Shown here piece by piece: positions 60,710 to 64,000 of a stretch of DNA of 64,000 nt. Within the stretch, counting starts at the first letter, position 1, and every line of letters begins with the position of its first letter. Below the pieces are notes generated by a model. The model was given only the letters and a program-made list of their open reading frames with translations. It was not told the origin of the DNA and searched no databases. Source of the stretch: Halichondria panicea. Taxonomy: Eukaryota; Porifera; Demospongiae; Suberitida; Halichondriidae. A program made the position numbers and the translations under genes. The DNA lies in NCBI RefSeq assembly GCF_963675165.1, contig NC_087378.1, positions 5,203,205-5,267,204 on the forward strand, read 5' to 3'.

Positions 60710-63700
60710 CTAAAAAAATCTCTTCTTGTTTTTCTCTTGGTGCTTGACAAAAGCAAATCCTCCAACAACAGCTGTTATGACTCCCAACACTAAGACAATG
60801 ATGAGCACAATGGAGATAATCTGATAAGCTTTAGGACTCAGCCAGCCTTGAACGTCCTTCACATGATCTGTGTACAGATGTATGTGTGCGTTTATAGAGG
60901 GGACGTGGATTATGTAGCAGAATGTTACTATAATGACAATAAACACACCTCTAGGTGATTCAGCATTCTTAGCCTTAGGCTTGATAGTCGACCAGTCCGG
61001 GGCCTGCACACAAATTGTTATTGTGGATCAACGCACGTACGGTGCATGCATGGATGGCTGGGCCATCTGATATACTAGAAAAGTATGAGTAGGACCCTAT
61101 AATTACCTCAAAGTCTGGTTCATCTGAGTTGTCATCTACATCATATACCCTCACAGAGATGATGTCATGGTTATCTGCATATTGTATAATCATTAATACC
61201 CATTGTCATGTGTGCATGCGCATGCAAATTCTGTTATTGTGAGAAACTAGTTGTGAGTGCAGGCAACACACAGCTAGGAGAATAGACCATCCACAGACAT
61301 TATTTAGCTCTACAACGACCACTATCCTCCTCAACACACACACACACCTGCCAGATCACCAGTGGCTGCTGTCGCCCCAAAATAGTAGCCCGTTGGTAGA
61401 TCAACGTCGTTCACAACAAAGCAGGTTTTCCAGTCATCATTCCCATCAATGTTTGTCATTACCTATAGTGAAGAAACAAAAATTATTATCTGAAGGAGAC
61501 AATTAACGCCAATACCACTGTATACAGTAAACTGTAACAGTGCAGCTTGGTCGGAATAGCGAGGTGGTGGCATTTCAGGAAATAAGCCGCGGCTAAAAAA
61601 CGACCCTGCCTCGAATCTAATGACTGATTTTGTGGTTCTGTCTCAAGGATAATGAATCATGCTCTCTATTTAACCAATCTGCCAAACCACACCCAAAACG
61701 TCATCCGGCCGTAATAATTAAAAACCTAGCCAGTATACGGAATAGCAAGGGTTGAGTTGTAAACATCTAGTTAGCAATCCCTGCTAAACCAAATGGTCGG
61801 TATATCGAGGTGGCCGTACTCCAGAGAGCCGGAATAGCGAGAGTCTACTATAGCGGGTAATTTTCGTGGGGTAAAAATTCGTTAAACTTGAACAGCAGTG
61901 ATTTTTGTGAGTCAAACAATAATATTTATTTTGCTTTTATTATTGCGTGCACTGCATTGCATGCGTTCCAGTAAACACACCTAGATTTCGTGGGTAAAAT
62001 TTTTGTCGAGGTCAGCTTGCCCACAAATAATTATAATGAATGTTTTACTTCACGAAAATTACCTGCTATACGGTAGCTAAATTAATACACAAATTATTAG
62101 CTTTTATCCAAGCTACAATATACTGTCAGAGGAGGTACGACGGTACAATAAGCTAACGTGATTGCCATTCTCTGCAGTAGAGGCCAAAAAACAAGAGTAA
62201 AAATTTTTTCTAGAGTCTACAAGTAAAAAATTATCAATGCTCATGCTCAGATATTGCAAATGCATAATATATAGACACAGAAGAATTGACTTAGGTCAAG
62301 TACGTGGTGATTGATTGAAATTGGTACTTCACATCTTAGAAAAAAGAACGCAAATGTACTCACTCTACAAAAGTATACTCATTATAATAATATTCATTAT
62401 CCTTATGATTGGTCACGTGACTGTGTGCAATACCTCTTTTTGTACACTGATTCATTGCATGCATTTGTACATGGTAGCTCACCATCACTTGTCTGTTGAT
62501 GTATGAAATAGCAACAAAAGTATCCTGCTGGGAATTCCGAAATTTCACCTGAAGAAAAGCACAAACTCGTGATCATAGCTAAGGCATAGCTAAGGCACAC
62601 AAACTGCGGCCTTTTTTTTGATAGGCAGCATCAACATACAAAAAAGCAAAAAAATTTAGCCCATCATAGTAAAAAAAAGGAGCAAGCGGGGGGGGGTCAA
62701 AACCGTAGCAGACGGACCTGAACAGTCAGTGTTGCCAAGCAACAAACACAGTACACATAGCTTACAGAGCATCCTGCCATTTGACTGTGAGTGCCATCTC
62801 GGTCATGGTCATAATGAACAGAGCCGTTGTTCACCATTGCTGAAATATACGGATGGTCATGCTGTGTGGGAATTGGTAGCAACATGTGTAGTAATTAAGA
62901 CTGCCGTGTTTGTCACAGAGCGCACTCTATACCATTATATAATCTGTTATATTAAATGCATGCAACACAACGTACAGCTTGTCATAGACAATCAAGCACA
63001 CTCACCACATGCTCTCCATTATGGTTGCTATAGGTGTCTAGAAACACCCCAAGGCCAGTAAAGTAATCACGGTTACCAAGCACAGGCCCCTTCTCCCCTC
63101 TTTCCTTAGTGTACCATATCGCAGAGCCATCCCCAAACAAAGTCTTGCCTTGACCGTGGACTGCAAAGTGAATCAGAATCTCCCAGTTGTGCATCACCAC
63201 TGGCTGAAAGAGAAAAAAATGGATAGATACTAGGACTTCATTATTATAGCGTACAAAGACATGGGAATGGGATAACTCAATACTTTGCAGTACAACTCTC
63301 TACCCCATGAACAAAAGCACTTCACAAAAGATGACAAGAACAGTGCTACAATTAATGTCTGAATGGTTTTTTTGTTTTATTACAGTGACATCAATATTGG
63401 ACAATAGCATTAAAAGTAAGGTTGTAGGATTATAGGAGCCATTTTCATATCACCCCAGACCTTTAATGATCCACGAATATATGGTGGTCCAGGCAGATTC
63501 TGATTCAGAAGCTACACATCCCAAAAAATCACCGGGGCTTGCTTTTGATTTATACAACGTACGACTAGTGTAATCATTACCACGGTGTTCCAAAGCATTC
63601 CGTTTTTGCTCTGTCTGTCAGGGGTAAGCCTCACGTAGTTGGTGCTCACCACAGTGCTGCCTCCAAACTCCCAGTTAGGAACGTCCATACCTGTGCCTGA

Positions 63701-63905
63701 AATAGACCCCTACATTCAAGAATACCAATTTTTAGAGTATAATGGTCGCACCATGATATGGCTGTGTCAAAGAGTATTCTCTTCTGTAGTATCCATCTTG
63801 CTCTATGCTGTCAATCATTTGTCCTGCGTCTTGCGCACAAAATACTAAGCTCAGTAAGGAGCATACTACTAGGAGGAAGGCTGATGAAGAATAAATAGTA
63901 CACAT
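60710..63905 (-). CDS. VIP36/VIPL-type L-type lectin (cargo receptor)
   Basis: Type I membrane lectin that binds high-mannose glycans on cargo in the early secretory pathway. Nine exons: 63905-63752, 63696-63581, 63203-63006, 62861-62766, 62548-62483, 61462-61348, 61174-61107, 61003-60949, 60867-60710; 341 residues (LMAN2: 356). Seen: signal peptide (SSAFLLVVCSLLSLVFCAQD); REYSLTQPYHG; lectin domain with DVPNWEFGGSTVVSTNYVRL, GQGKTLFGDGSAIWYTKERG, GLGVFLDTYSNHNGEH, ISAMVNNGSVHYDHDRDG, LPTGYYFGATAATGDL and DNHDIISVRVYD, keeping the sugar/Ca residues Asp, Asn and His; a single TM helix (IISIVLIIVLVLGVITAVVG); and a cytosolic tail ending KKRFF. The tail resembles ERGIC-53 KKFF and VIP36 KRFY, so ER-Golgi cycling is inferred. 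LMAN2 versus LMAN2L is unresolved. Confidence 0.94.
61524..61850. mobile_element. Pogo/Tigger-like MITE, family C, copy 3 (degenerate)
   Basis: Shares GGAATAGCGAGGTGG, GCCGCGGCTAAAAAACGACC, CACCCAAAACGTCAT and the right end GGAATAGCGAGAGTCTACT with copies 1 and 2. The left end (CAGTAAACTGTAACAG) is diverged and the interior shortened. In a lectin-gene intron. Confidence 0.65.
61848..62077. mobile_element. MITE-like element, family A2, abutting family C
   Basis: Ends CTATAGCGGGTAATTTTCGT then GGGGTAAAAA, mirrored by GAAAATTACCTGCTATACGG. Very similar to 26181-26380. Its left end merges with the right end of the family C copy. Confidence 0.65.
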
Positions 63906-64000
63906 GATATTATATAGACTGAGATCTGAGAGTGTTGAGTCAGCTAAGAATTAGGGCAAAGGTCACAAAAACATTATGTGTGGGTGGTGTGTTGAGTCAG
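63906..64000. other. Right edge, upstream of the lectin gene
   Basis: About 95 bp of presumed 5' UTR/promoter. Contains a repeated GTGTTGAGTCAG (63933 and 63989). No gene starts here that I can see. Confidence 0.3.

Overview
The window is gene-dense, AT-rich nuclear DNA from an animal. Every gene is split by many short introns, nearly all GT-AG, and the proteins are metazoan: an adhesion GPCR, myosin regulatory light chain, BORC subunit 7, a CNNM transporter, a VIP36-type lectin. A sponge or another early-branching metazoan fits best. That is an inference from the compact genes, the calx-beta-rich receptor and the many small palindromic repeats; no species marker is visible.

Layout, left to right: first exon of an SLK/STK10 kinase (-), RPL26 (+), D-aspartate/D-amino-acid oxidase (-), myosin regulatory light chain (+), mitochondrial release factor 1 (-), a 1.2 kb 8/9-bp minisatellite, a broken PHD-finger gene (+), GC-rich foldback repeats, centractin/ARP1 (-), a repeat-rich gap, a PLPP-type lipid phosphatase (+), BORCS7 (-), SLU7 (+), a 2.5 kb gap, a giant adhesion GPCR (-), TFIIF-alpha/RAP74 (-), CNNM metal transporter (+), VIP36/VIPL lectin (-) to the right edge. 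Exon joins were worked out by hand from splice sites, phase and family alignment. For every intact multi-exon gene the summed exon lengths give an open frame, except that the first coding exon of the phosphatase was not found.

Most genes are housekeeping: translation (RPL26, mtRF1), transcription (TFIIF), splicing (SLU7), dynein/dynactin transport (ARP1), lysosome positioning (BORCS7) and secretory cargo sorting (VIP36). Neighbours often share short divergent promoters (SLK/RPL26, BORCS7/SLU7, GTF2F1/CNNM) or converge closely (the phosphatase and BORCS7 stop codons are 67 bp apart). They are not otherwise functionally linked.

The most notable gene is the 31-exon, about 2,428-residue receptor at 31231-43815: signal peptide, NIDO domain, eleven calx-beta domains, hormone-receptor-like domain, GAIN with an intact GPS, seven-helix domain and a 245-residue tail. 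Other points of interest are a foldback element whose arms both carry the 5' end of a RecQ-like helicase ORF, a PHD-finger gene with two in-frame TAA codons, and several families of palindromic MITE-like elements, some inserted into each other.
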